Position numbers and translations under genes: made by a program. The notes below the pieces were generated by a model, which saw nothing but the letters and a program-made list of their open reading frames with translations, ran no database searches and was not told the origin of the DNA. Of a DNA stretch of 64,000 bases, positions 34,630 through 42,889 are shown one piece after another. The stretch is taken from assembly GCA_947501555.1 (NCBI GenBank), contig CANMWG010000003.1, positions 186,001-250,000 on the forward strand. The letters are read 5' to 3'. The DNA comes from an uncultured Paracoccaceae bacterium. Its GTDB lineage: Bacteria > Pseudomonadota > Alphaproteobacteria > Rhodobacterales > Rhodobacteraceae. Each line of letters opens with the position of its first letter. Within the stretch, counting starts at the first letter, position 1.

Positions 34630-34776
34630 ATGTTCCGCTTGCTTCGTACAATCATCCTTGTGATGTTTGCCTTTGTGGCGGGCATGCTGTTCGAACGCGA
34701 AAATGCCCGAGAGTCCTGCGAAGCCTTGGGAAGCCTTTGGGTCATGGATGTTTGCGTCGGAATGGAGATTGAATGA
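34630..34776 (+). CDS. 48-residue single-pass membrane protein coupled to rimM
   Basis: The ATG at 34630 opens a 48-codon frame. It has a basic start (MFRLLRTIIL), a membrane segment to about residue 21, then a short hydrophilic part with two Cys (RESCEALGSLWVMDVCVGME). Its TGA stop overlaps the rimM ATG in ATGA, which supports translation. I do not recognise the family; the two Cys beyond the membrane could form a disulfide in the periplasm. Confidence 0.72.
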   Translation: MFRLLRTIILVMFAFVAGMLFERENARESCEALGSLWVMDVCVGMEIE

Positions 34777-35291
34777 CAGATCGCGTTGTAGTCGGGTCTC
34801 TGGGAGGCGCCTTTGGCGTCCAAGGCGAAGTGCGCCTAAAATCTTTCTGTGCCGATCCAGCCGCAATTGCGGACTATACCCCGCTTTATACCGAAGAGGG
34901 CCGGGCATTTGCACAAGTGATCCTAACCGGGCAGCTCAAGAACGGATTTACCGCCCGACTGGACGGTGTTGTCACCAAAGAAGACGCCGACGCCCTGCGC
35001 AACGTCAGCCTCTTTGCCGAACGCACCGTTATGCCGTCCCTACCTGACGACGAATATTACTATGCTGACTTGATCGGCCTCACAGTCCTGGATACCGGCG
35101 GGGCAACCCTTGGGACTGTTAAGAATGTCATGGATCATGGCGCCGGTGATCTGCTGGAAATCATCGCCGCAGGTGCCACGGACACGGTGTTATTGCCATT
35201 TACAGCCGCAGTTGTGCCCACCGTTGATCTTGAAACTGGGCGCATCATCGCCAATCCGCCCGATGGATTGTTTGGCGGCGACGACAACTGA
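34773..35291 (+). CDS. rimM: 16S rRNA processing protein RimM
   Basis: This 172-residue protein has RimM N-terminal VVVGSLGGAFGVQGEVRLKSF and a PRC-barrel C-terminal half with YYADLIGLTVLDTGG and VLLPFTAAVVPTVDLETGRI. It binds S19 in the 30S head during assembly. Its start overlaps the 48-residue membrane gene. In most relatives trmD would follow directly, but here an opposite-strand gene intervenes. Confidence 0.95.
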   Translation: MTDRVVVGSLGGAFGVQGEVRLKSFCADPAAIADYTPLYTEEGRAFAQVILTGQLKNGFTARLDGVVTKEDADALRNVSLFAERTVMPSLPDDEYYYADLIGLTVLDTGGATLGTVKNVMDHGAGDLLEIIAAGATDTVLLPFTAAVVPTVDLETGRIIANPPDGLFGGDDN

Positions 35292-35315
35292 CACACGCAC
35301 CGATAGCGACCCGGC

Positions 35316-36272
35316 TCAATTCTTTTGCACCGCCAGCCGTTTCGATTCGAGCATAAGCAGCAAGAAGCAAAGTGCCGAGAGCAGCTCTCTGAGTTCAGGC
35401 ACCCGCAACCCAATGATGACCCCAAACAATACGTCAGTGATTTGTTCTTGAAACAAGGTCACCCCGAGCATCGCCAGCCCCAAACCTGCGCTTGGAAAAG
35501 GCAAACCCAACCGGCTTTGAAACCATTGCCAGATCGGCTCGGACCAATAGAGAAGTGGCAACATGCACCCCCACATGAAAAATCCCAAAATGAACAGGTG
35601 ATCAAAGACATACCCAAGAGAATTGTGCAGGTTCGCTTCACCCTGAACGTTGACCCTTGCAAGCTGTTCAGGTGTCGAGAAGTCAAACAGCCGCTGCCCC
35701 CAGCTAATTTCCTCGCCGAACATCACGAAGAAAAGGATCGCAAGGAAGACATGCATCCGCCTTTGCCCATTGTTCAACATGCCTCTGCTGACGCCCAATG
35801 CGACCAACGATGCAGCCAGCAGAATAAGCGCAGATATCCATTCGATCACCCCGTCCTCTACGTTGATGAAGACCAATGTTTCATCGCTCAAGCCATTGCC
35901 GAACATCACGTACAAGATGGCTATGATGAGCCCCGAAAAGGCCGCGAGTGCTGACTTGTTAAAGACTGTGCGTTGGTGGCGCAGGTAGGGCTCTGGGAAT
36001 GCTGACCCTTCATCAATGCGCTGTTCAAACCATGCAGAGGCTTCAATCCTTGTAATCGCAAAGGACAAGGCGATCAGCACAACCGCCCCCCCTAAAAGAC
36101 CATTGCGTGCGAAATGAACCAGCCTCAAGGCCGAGTTGCGTGTGAGCGGGTTATCAGAAGTGAGTGAGGCGTCCATGATCCCAACCGATGCCAATCTGTC
36201 AGCAGTCACAACCATCGAAAGTCCCGCAAGGCAAAACGCAATCACGAGTAAAATTAAACGGCGATTAATCAT
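35316..36272 (-). CDS. Polytopic membrane protein of unknown function, antisense within the rimM-trmD region
   Basis: This 318-residue protein has about eight hydrophobic segments. A conserved-looking motif FVMFGEEISWGQRLFDF lies near residue 190, seen in uncharacterised bacterial membrane proteins often near surface-glycan genes. The ATG at 36272 is chosen over a TTG four codons earlier. It sits between rimM and trmD on the other strand, splitting an operon that is usually continuous. No catalytic role can be given. Confidence 0.75.
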   Translation of the reverse strand: MINRRLILLVIAFCLAGLSMVVTADRLASVGIMDASLTSDNPLTRNSALRLVHFARNGLLGGAVVLIALSFAITRIEASAWFEQRIDEGSAFPEPYLRHQRTVFNKSALAAFSGLIIAILYVMFGNGLSDETLVFINVEDGVIEWISALILLAASLVALGVSRGMLNNGQRRMHVFLAILFFVMFGEEISWGQRLFDFSTPEQLARVNVQGEANLHNSLGYVFDHLFILGFFMWGCMLPLLYWSEPIWQWFQSRLGLPFPSAGLGLAMLGVTLFQEQITDVLFGVIIGLRVPELRELLSALCFLLLMLESKRLAVQKN

Positions 36273-36552
36273 GGGTCCCAGCAACTCTTAACCTTAAAAC
36301 CTTACCAAAAAACGAATTGGAATCCTTAATACGCCTTCTGAACAGTGAGTCCAGCCCGTCGCGGGTGGCCAATTCCGTCCGTGAATTCGGGCATCACCGC
36401 CTATGGCGTGTCCGTTTCGTCATGAATTCGCTTGCCTCGATCAGTGCCCCTCTCCGCATGTCTCCGCCCACAATTGAAAGCGCCCCAGCCCACCGCCACA
36501 ATTCCACCCCCAGGCCGTTCCGTTGCCGGATCGAATGCTCTAAGAAGCGCGC

Positions 36553-37350
36553 ATGACTGAAAAGAAACCCAAATCCAGCGGACGCATTTCGGTTCGCCCG
36601 ACACTGAAGCCGCGTGAGCTGATGACTGATACGCCAGATTTGGCCGGATCATGGACAGCCCAATTGATCACGCTGTTCCCCCAAGCCTTCCCCGGCGTGC
36701 TGGGTGAAAGCCTGACCGGCAAAGCCTTGCAAGACGGATTGTGGCAATTGCAGACCTACGATCTGCGCGCCCATGGCATCGGGAAGCATCGCAATGTGGA
36801 CGATACCCCCGCAGGGGGTGGTGCGGGCATGGTTCTGCGCGCTGATGTCTTGGAAAAGGCCATCACTGAGGCCCGCCTTGCCGCCAAGGGCGCCATGCCG
36901 CTGGTCTATCTGTCCCCGCGTGGCCGCCGCTTTGATCAGGCCATGGCCCGCGATTGGGCCCGGCATGACGGGGTGACAATGCTTTGCGGCCGGTTTGAGG
37001 GTGTGGACGAACGTGTGTTGGCGCACTTCGGCATCCAAGAGGTCAGCCTTGGCGATTTTGTCCTCACCGGCGGCGAGATCGCCGCTCAGGCCATGATAGA
37101 CGCCACGGTCCGTCTGTTGCCGGGCGTGTTAGGCAACGCCGAAAGTGCCGTGGAAGAGAGCTTTTCCACCGGTCTGCTCGAGCATCCACAATATACCAAA
37201 CCGGCCGAATGGCAGAGGCATGCGATCCCCGAGGTGTTATTGTCCGGCAATCACGCCAAAATTGCGCAATGGCGCAAGGCACAGGCTGAGGAGATCACCA
37301 AAGCCCGTCGCCCGGATTTGTGGCAAGCCTACGTTGAGAAAGACCAATGA
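36553..37350 (+). CDS. trmD: tRNA (guanine-N1)-methyltransferase
   Basis: This 265-residue SPOUT enzyme makes m1G37 in tRNA, preventing frameshifting. Seen motifs: LITLFPQAFPGVLGESLTGKAL, GGGAGMVLRADVLEKAI, CGRFEGVDERVL (knot and catalytic region), LGDFVLTGGEIAAQAMIDA. It has about 30 extra N-terminal residues rich in Lys, Ser and Arg before the usual start, so the true start could be internal. It overlaps the ABM gene by 4 bases. Confidence 0.95.
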   Translation: MTEKKPKSSGRISVRPTLKPRELMTDTPDLAGSWTAQLITLFPQAFPGVLGESLTGKALQDGLWQLQTYDLRAHGIGKHRNVDDTPAGGGAGMVLRADVLEKAITEARLAAKGAMPLVYLSPRGRRFDQAMARDWARHDGVTMLCGRFEGVDERVLAHFGIQEVSLGDFVLTGGEIAAQAMIDATVRLLPGVLGNAESAVEESFSTGLLEHPQYTKPAEWQRHAIPEVLLSGNHAKIAQWRKAQAEEITKARRPDLWQAYVEKDQ

Positions 37351-37697
37351 TCTCAGCTAGTTTCATATTCACCGAAACTGATCTGGATGAAGAGTTTTTC
37401 CAACTGGACGCCCTGATTGCGCAAGCCGCCGAGGAGACACCCGGATTTGTCGGCAAAGAGAATTGGGTCAGCCCGGATGGGGCCACGAAGAATTCGATCT
37501 ATTACTGGACAGACAAGTCAGCATTGCAGGCTTTTTCGGCCCACCCCAGGCATCTTGAAGCCAAAAAGAAATACGACCACTGGTATGGCGGGTTTCACGT
37601 GGTGATCTCAGAGGTGGTAAAGTCCTATGGTGATGGGGCGTTTGATCATCTGACACCAAACAGCCGACCGGTAAAGAAGCGCTCGGCACAGATTTGA
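37347..37697 (+). CDS. Antibiotic biosynthesis monooxygenase (ABM) domain protein
   Basis: This 116-residue protein has a dimeric alpha-beta barrel pattern: ISASFIFTETDLDEEFFQLD, PGFVGKENWVSPDG, SIYYWTDKSALQAFSAHPRHLEAK and WYGGFHVVISEV. Members oxygenate small aromatic substrates or act as haem or quinol proteins; many are uncharacterised. It is translationally coupled to trmD (ATGA) yet has no clear link to translation. Confidence 0.8.
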   Translation: MISASFIFTETDLDEEFFQLDALIAQAAEETPGFVGKENWVSPDGATKNSIYYWTDKSALQAFSAHPRHLEAKKKYDHWYGGFHVVISEVVKSYGDGAFDHLTPNSRPVKKRSAQI

Positions 37698-37701
37698 CAC
37701 G

Positions 37702-38457
37702 CTAGGGCGCGTGGGGCGCGCTGTATTTCGTATAAAAATGCTTTGCCTTATTCATCGCCTGTTCACTGGTGTCGCGCGCCCAATAGGTATCCGCCCTCTT
37801 GGTTGAAACGGCTGGCACGCCTTTGACAAGGGAAAAGCGGGGCACATCCCTAGTCACGGTGCTTCCAAACCCGATGATCGAACAGGCGCCGACGATCGTG
37901 GATTTCAGGATTGCCGCGCGCTCGCCGATCCAGACATGGGGCTCAATGTGGACCATCCCGGTCGGCTCATTGATTTGCAGGTCTGTCGCCGCGCTGAACA
38001 CCGGGTGCCCGTCAGAATTTCGGATCACAATGTCGCGCGAAAACAAGCAGTCGTCACCGATCAACAAGGCAGGGTTGGCGGCCCCCACCCCTTCGCCTGA
38101 AATCCAAGTGTTGCGCGCTGTCGTTGTGACGCCGTTGCCGACCGCAACAAACCCATTGGTTTGTCCGACCGAAATATTGACCCCTCTGAGCACGCAGTTG
38201 TCCCCGATATAGACAACCGTATCGTCTCCAGTGATGTTGATTTTCAAGACGCCCACAAAGCCTTGGCCAATAAAGACCTTGCAATGGCGCGCCTTGTTGA
38301 AGTTGATATTGATCTTGGCCCGTCCAACCGGCGTTTTCAGGAAGACATCCCCGCTGCCGAGGATGGTGATGTTCTCATCTTCGGTGAGGCGCTCATAGCC
38401 GCTTTCATCAAGGGTGAAAGCCGCGATGGATGTAGACGCAAGCTCAGGGTAATCCAT
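37702..38457 (-). CDS. Left-handed beta-helix (hexapeptide) acyltransferase-like protein
   Basis: This 251-residue protein has repeated hexapeptide turns, e.g. VVYIGDNCVLRGVNISVG, LLIGDDCLFSRDIVIRNSDGHPVF (His of the active site region) and HVWIGERAAILKSTIVGACSIIGFGSTVTRDVP. It ends like O-acetyltransferases of the CysE/LacA/WecD fold. It probably acetylates a sugar on a surface glycan. It converges on the ABM gene with a 4-base gap. Confidence 0.83.
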   Translation of the reverse strand: MDYPELASTSIAAFTLDESGYERLTEDENITILGSGDVFLKTPVGRAKININFNKARHCKVFIGQGFVGVLKINITGDDTVVYIGDNCVLRGVNISVGQTNGFVAVGNGVTTTARNTWISGEGVGAANPALLIGDDCLFSRDIVIRNSDGHPVFSAATDLQINEPTGMVHIEPHVWIGERAAILKSTIVGACSIIGFGSTVTRDVPRFSLVKGVPAVSTKRADTYWARDTSEQAMNKAKHFYTKYSAPHAP

Positions 38458-38816
38458 GTTTTCCTACAAAAGGTCAGAGACATGTGACTAACCTGTCTGA
38501 TTTTCGGTTAATATTCCATTAACCCCCGCGGTGTTGATACTGCGGCGGCCCTTCGTGACCCTTGATCACGTTCCCATTTCAGCCTATACGCCCCAAGTCC
38601 CGGTCAGCGCGCTGATTCCGGGCTTTGGTTTATGGAACCACTGGATATTGAGCGGGTCTGCGTTGGCCCATCCTCACCAGCAGGACCGGACAACCACAAC
38701 AAAGAATGATGACGCATCTCTGGCGGGCGCTTAGGCGGACCCGGTAACGACGCAGAGCTCTGAGCCACGAAAGAAACATTGCGGATAACCGCAAGCATAT
38801 CAAAGGAGCGTTTCAG
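38458..38816. other. Leader and promoter region between acyltransferase gene and rplS
   Basis: No gene is supported here. It should hold the divergent promoters for the acyltransferase and rplS genes. A short hairpin (TTGCGG 38779-38784 with CCGCAA 38789-38794) lies just before the rplS ribosome-binding site AAAGGAG (38802-38808) and could affect translation of L19. Confidence 0.5.
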
Positions 38817-39200
38817 ATGGACCTGATCGCAGAACTCGAAGCGGAGCAGCTTGCTGCGCTGGGGCATGAGATCCCCGATTTTAAGGCGGGTGACACCATC
38901 CGCGTCGGTTACAAAGTGACCGAAGGCACACGCAGCCGTGTGCAAAACTACGAAGGCGTGTGCATCGCCCGTAAGAACGGCAAAGGCATCGCCGGTTCGT
39001 TCACAGTGCGCAAGATTTCCTTTGGTGAAGGTGTGGAGCGTGTTTTCCCGCTGCATTCCACCAATATCGACAGCATCACCGTGGTGCGTCGTGGTCGCGT
39101 GCGTCGCGCCAAACTGTATTACCTCCGGTCGCGTCGCGGTAAGTCCGCACGTATCGCTGAGGTCACCAACTACAAAGCCCCCAAGGGCGCTGAAGCGTAA
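38817..39200 (+). CDS. rplS: 50S ribosomal protein L19
   Basis: This 127-residue protein has the L19 pattern [64 protein letters not shown] and [18 protein letters not shown]. It sits at the 30S-50S interface. It is followed by rpmE 11 bases later; both end at the terminator at 39473. Confidence 0.97.
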   Translation: MDLIAELEAEQLAALGHEIPDFKAGDTIRVGYKVTEGTRSRVQNYEGVCIARKNGKGIAGSFTVRKISFGEGVERVFPLHSTNIDSITVVRRGRVRRAKLYYLRSRRGKSARIAEVTNYKAPKGAEA

Positions 39201-39211
39201 GGACCCCGGTT

Positions 39212-39433
39212 ATGAAAAAAGATATTCACCCAGATTATCACATCATCGACGTCAAAATGACCGATGGGACTGTTGTTCAGATGAAATCCACTTGGGGCAA
39301 AGAAGGCGATCAAATGTCGCTGGATATTGACCCTTCCGTGCACCCTGCATGGACTGGTGGCGGCACCCGCTTGATGGATGCCGGTGGCCGCGTGTCCAAG
39401 TTCAAGAACAAATACGCTGGTCTTGGTTTTTAG
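39212..39433 (+). CDS. rpmE: 50S ribosomal protein L31
   Basis: This 73-residue L31 starts [20 protein letters not shown] and has [25 protein letters not shown] and [13 protein letters not shown]. It lacks the zinc-binding cysteines, so it is the zinc-independent (C-) form. It is co-transcribed with rplS. Confidence 0.95.
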   Translation: MKKDIHPDYHIIDVKMTDGTVVQMKSTWGKEGDQMSLDIDPSVHPAWTGGGTRLMDAGGRVSKFKNKYAGLGF

Positions 39434-39440
39434 AAACAGG

Positions 39441-39462
39441 GATGGGTCAAGACCCATCTTAC
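39441..39462. repeat. GATGGGT-family palindrome copy 2
   Basis: GATGGGTC-AA-GACCCATC at 39441-39458, followed by TTAC as in copy 1. It lies 8 bases after the rpmE stop, just before the terminator hairpin. Confidence 0.85.
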
Positions 39463-39472
39463 GAAACATTGC

Positions 39473-39506
39473 AAACGCCGCTTCTTTAGGAGCGGCGTTT
39501 TTCTTT
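39473..39506 (+). terminator. Rho-independent terminator of rplS-rpmE
   Basis: Perfect 10-bp stem AAACGCCGCT (39473-39482) and AGCGGCGTTT (39491-39500) with an 8-base loop, then TTCTTT. It is placed between palindrome copies 2 and 3. Confidence 0.9.
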
Positions 39507-39520
39507 GGCTGATGGGACGC

Positions 39521-39543
39521 GTAAGATGGGTTTTAACCCATCT
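39521..39543. repeat. GATGGGT-family palindrome copy 3
   Basis: GTAAGATGGGTT-TT-AACCCATC at 39521-39542, with the same GTAA flank as copy 1. It lies after the rpmE terminator. Confidence 0.85.
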
Positions 39544-39701
39544 GCCCAAACCACGCCTGCTGAAACTTCAATTCGGTTCTTCGCACGCAAGACAGCCAGC
39601 TTTAACGGGCGCCTGAGCTAGAATTCAAACATGACCAAATCAGCGGCGTCAGCCGTTAGACGTACATGCCGTCCAGCAAGTTAGCTAAGCTGCAAACCTC
39701 C

Positions 39702-40454
39702 CTACTCTACTAATTTTTCATAAAGAACTTTTGTCCACTTCGTCTTCTTTTCATGCGCTGACAGGGCTTCTTTACCGCCCTGCATTACAATCGTCGCCCC
39801 AATATGTTGATAAATCGGCATATCGAATTGCATATGTAGTTTCGGCCCGTGAATTCTTGGATCATTGTCGTGTTGATCAATATCTGCTTCCAGTGGGAGC
39901 ACCGCTTTATGTGCACTATCTTAGATCAGATGCCGTCCATAGATTCGCCAGCTGAAAGGTTTTTTAAGCTGGCTGAGCGCGCGATATAACTGCAAGGATG
40001 TCATTGCGTTCGGGTGTCCGCACCAGTCTGACCAGCAAAGCTTAAGCCCCCTGCTGAACAAATACCCATCAGCGTCAAACCACGGCTGCCGAATAAAGAC
40101 AAACTCGGTTGACGCCTCAACCGCAGCAGCAATGCACTGTTGCGCAAGTGGAATACCAGGTAGATGCTCCAAAAAGTCGATCATAGTAACGAAACGAACG
40201 CAGTCGGGCTGAGCGACCAATGTCGTTACATCGATTTCCGCAGCTTCAAAACCAGCGTCGCGCGTCTGCTCGACCTTTTCAGGGTCGATGTCCAAGCCTA
40301 TGCCTCTTTTACCGCCCAACACGTTCTGGCCATATCCCAAAGACCCACCTTTGCTCGAGCCGAAGTCGGCATAATCAAAGGTCTGGTTACCAAAAATACC
40401 ATCAAGACTAGGCACTAAGACCTCCTTATTAGGTTTTCCTTGGTCGTCGCCCAT
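39702..40454 (-). pseudogene. Class I SAM methyltransferase interrupted by an in-frame stop
   Basis: The frame starts at ATG 40454 and reads a Rossmann methyltransferase: FDYADFGSSKGGSLGYG (SAM loop), GIGLDIDPEKVEQ, VTMIDFLEHLPG. It reaches WRIYGRHLI and then a TAA at 39921-39923. The same frame continues without shift for 72 residues (DSAHKAVLPL, HGPKLHMQF, PIYQHIGATIVM), which look like the proper C-terminus of such enzymes. One nonsense mutation or a sequencing error explains this. It is last in a glycan cluster behind two transferase genes. Confidence 0.8.
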
Positions 40455-40479
40455 TCCAAAAGGCGGGAATTTCAGTCAA

Positions 40480-41364
40480 TCAGGTTTCTTCTACCACAAG
40501 CCAGCCATTTTCTTCAAAAATAGGACGTGCTTCGCGTCGTAATGCACCCAAAGTGGGGTGCGCTTGCATCGACGACACAGCGTTCTTTACGCGGTCACGC
40601 CCATGCAAACTGTGCAGAGCCTTTTGGCCCGCAGCGGAATACTGTTTGCGTAATTCAGTAGTATAACTCTTTGTTTTCGCATGGTATACAAAGCAATCAA
40701 CAGCGACTGCACAAAGGAAGCCCGCATCCATTGCACGGAATGTCAGGTCGTTTTCTTCGCCATATCCCATTGGAAAATTCCCTTCGTCGAAAGTCCCAAT
40801 CTCATCGAGTACCGCACGCGATACCGCCATACAGAACCCGTTGATTTGCTCTACAATGGGATAATCAAAGCGGGGGTGAAAACCTTCGCAGAGCTTTAGA
40901 ATGGCTGCCAGTGTTTCGGGGTCATCTTTGATCGCTACGTTAGGGACATCTCCCACGGCAAGCTCCGGTATGGTCTGCCAGCCGCCCGCATTCGAGAGCG
41001 GTCCCACCAAACCGATATCAGGTGAAGACTCCATGCATGCTGTTATGCGCGCTATCCAGTCCCCCGTGACAATTGTGTCGCTGTTCAGCACGATAACTAG
41101 GTCGGCCTTCGTCTCCAAAAACCCTGCATTCGCAGCCTTACAAAACCCGCTCCCTTGAGGGCGTCGGAGCAGATGCGTCTTATCTCCCCCCGTAGCGGCG
41201 ATATGCTCGCAGATCCGCATTGTTTCGTCTTCGGATCCATCATCCACAATAATCAGACGGTCGTGTGGCCCAAGAGTTGCAAGGGCGGACTCAAGACACT
41301 TCTTAACATCGTCTGGGCTGTTATGAACGCAGACCAAAACATCTGCAGGAGTACGGTCTGTCAT
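40480..41364 (-). CDS. Family 2 glycosyltransferase
   Basis: This 294-residue GT-A enzyme has DVLVCVHNSPDDVKKCLESAL, IIVDDGSEDET (nucleotide-binding Asp), VIVLNSDTIV (the DxD-like metal site as NSD) and GFCMAVSRAVLDEIGTFDEG with GYGEENDL (base region). It has no membrane anchor. Its start overlaps the stop of the DUF616 gene (ATGA). It likely adds a sugar to a surface glycan or protein. Confidence 0.88.
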   Translation of the reverse strand: MTDRTPADVLVCVHNSPDDVKKCLESALATLGPHDRLIIVDDGSEDETMRICEHIAATGGDKTHLLRRPQGSGFCKAANAGFLETKADLVIVLNSDTIVTGDWIARITACMESSPDIGLVGPLSNAGGWQTIPELAVGDVPNVAIKDDPETLAAILKLCEGFHPRFDYPIVEQINGFCMAVSRAVLDEIGTFDEGNFPMGYGEENDLTFRAMDAGFLCAVAVDCFVYHAKTKSYTTELRKQYSAAGQKALHSLHGRDRVKNAVSSMQAHPTLGALRREARPIFEENGWLVVEET

Positions 41365-42491
41365 GGCATTTCTGGTGTATGATGGGTCCGGAAAAAATTG
41401 GCGGAACGCGGCCCTGATTCAGGTAAACATGTCCAGCGTAAGTCGGACGTTTCAGCGATCGCTATCGATAGTGATAGTTGATCGCGTTTGGAGCCTTGCA
41501 TCATCAGGCGCCACCAAATTTCACTCATACGTTTCGCGCTTTCGCTATCAGGGCGTATAAACATGGCCCAAGTTTCGAATACAGGAACGGTATTGGTCGT
41601 CGCAATGCTGCTCACATTCTTCAGGTGTCGGAACAAGACATCATGACTTTCTTTTTCCATTTTATAACACGCAGCCGCCTCGGCCGTTAATGAATCCCGC
41701 TCGGGATGCTGCCATGTTGCAAAATCAAACTGGTCAAGATCATAGTGGTCCAATAATTCGGCCGGGTTGGTCGTCATTAAGATATTTCCATCCACCCACA
41801 ACACCCAGTCGTAACCGCCCGAAAAGTAGAAAGGAAGGTGCAGCTTCACAAAGCGCGCTTTGCGACGCGGATCGGCATTGTGGTATGTTGGATTGACCAA
41901 CGTCCAAGACCCACTGTTTTCAAACACCCGATCTGTAAAAAGGTAAAAATCAGCATCCGCAGTCCAGCTTTCAGGCACCGGAAGCAACCGGTCAAAGCCA
42001 CCGAAAACCGCGCTGACGACGGCGATTTTTTTTCCGCTAGAATTCGCAATTTGGGATGGCCAAATTGCAGCGCTATCGTCCGCTTCCATGGCTCTGTTTG
42101 GGAGTTGCCCAACCTGAATACCAAGACGCAAAAGAAGTTCGGCCCCCCATTGCGCTAGGTGTATCCCATCGGGCCCAGCAAGGTCGGGGTGCGGCGCATA
42201 GCACTGGTTTTTTCCAAATTCGATAAAATGAGAGTTAGCATTCTTTGGTGATGAAAGCTTGTGGGTCTGCGCATACCAAGTCGCATCGCCAATCTGGCCT
42301 AATTCTGATTTCGCTCCACTTGCGGAAAACAGACCCATCGTTCTAGTTTTCAAACTATCCCGCTCGCCAAATTTTTCAATCTCTTTGGCAATTCGGGTTG
42401 GCTTGTCGGCGACGAAAATCTTCACGCGGTCCAGGAACGGCTCGCCTTCCGAAATCATAAGCCGTCGTTTGATTGATCGGATCAAACCCAT
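41361..42491 (-). CDS. DUF616/TOD1-like glycosyltransferase
   Basis: This 376-residue protein has an N-terminal stretch (ATWYAQTHKLSSPKNANSHF and EFGKNQCYAPHPDL) recalling the WY-x(n)-H-Y/F-x-x-x-G module found ahead of several bacterial glycosyltransferases. The C-terminal domain from about 150 (KIAVVSAVFGGFDRLLPV, VLWVDGNILMTTNP, TWQHPERDSLTAEA) matches DUF616, a glycosyltransferase-like family. VDGN is the probable metal/nucleotide motif. It is first in the three-gene glycan cluster. Confidence 0.8.
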   Translation of the reverse strand: MGLIRSIKRRLMISEGEPFLDRVKIFVADKPTRIAKEIEKFGERDSLKTRTMGLFSASGAKSELGQIGDATWYAQTHKLSSPKNANSHFIEFGKNQCYAPHPDLAGPDGIHLAQWGAELLLRLGIQVGQLPNRAMEADDSAAIWPSQIANSSGKKIAVVSAVFGGFDRLLPVPESWTADADFYLFTDRVFENSGSWTLVNPTYHNADPRRKARFVKLHLPFYFSGGYDWVLWVDGNILMTTNPAELLDHYDLDQFDFATWQHPERDSLTAEAAACYKMEKESHDVLFRHLKNVSSIATTNTVPVFETWAMFIRPDSESAKRMSEIWWRLMMQGSKRDQLSLSIAIAETSDLRWTCLPESGPRSANFFRTHHTPEMP

Positions 42492-42838
42492 ATTTGCCTC
42501 GCCTGCTTAATTCTTATGTCGAGGCGATGATGGCCGACCTCGTCCGCGGTTCATATTAGAACGCTGTGTGCAGGATTAATTCAATTCGCATAGGCGCACA
42601 ACACGCATTCCTGCATCACCTCAAAGTGACATAATTATGCCAAAAGGGATTGCGCTTATGGCCCCTGTTTGAACTTAATACCGCTTTCTGTCGCCTCAAA
42701 TGCGCGTTCCTGCGCGAAGGCGTCTTGCCGCCGGACAAGCGACTGAGATAATCATAAATACCAGCCTAAAGTCAGGACCCATTAACCTTGCACTATCAGC
42801 GGCGAATTCACGAAATATCAGTAGCTGAATGGCGGTAA
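42492..42838. other. Non-coding stretch upstream of the glycan cluster
   Basis: About 350 bases without a supported gene, between the DUF616 start and the helicase terminator. It must hold the promoter for the minus-strand glycan genes. I see no clear repeats or RNA gene. Confidence 0.4.
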
Positions 42839-42861
42839 GAAAAGGTCCGGTGGACCTTTTC
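42839..42861 (-). terminator. Terminator of the DEAD-box helicase gene
   Basis: GAAAAGGTCC (42839-42848) and GGACCTTTTC (42852-42861) form a perfect 10-bp stem with a 3-base loop, 28 bases after the helicase stop on the minus strand. Confidence 0.8.
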
Positions 42862-42889
42862 AGCCATGAACTTGATTAAGACGGATACC

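Noticed and set aside
36317..36556. A 79-codon frame just before trmD
   Set aside because: Composition is unlike a protein, it overlaps the trmD start, and no family or ribosome-binding site supports it.
39546..39701. tRNA or other stable RNA gene after rpmE
   Set aside because: No T-loop consensus or cloverleaf could be formed; the same check elsewhere in the window found no tRNA.
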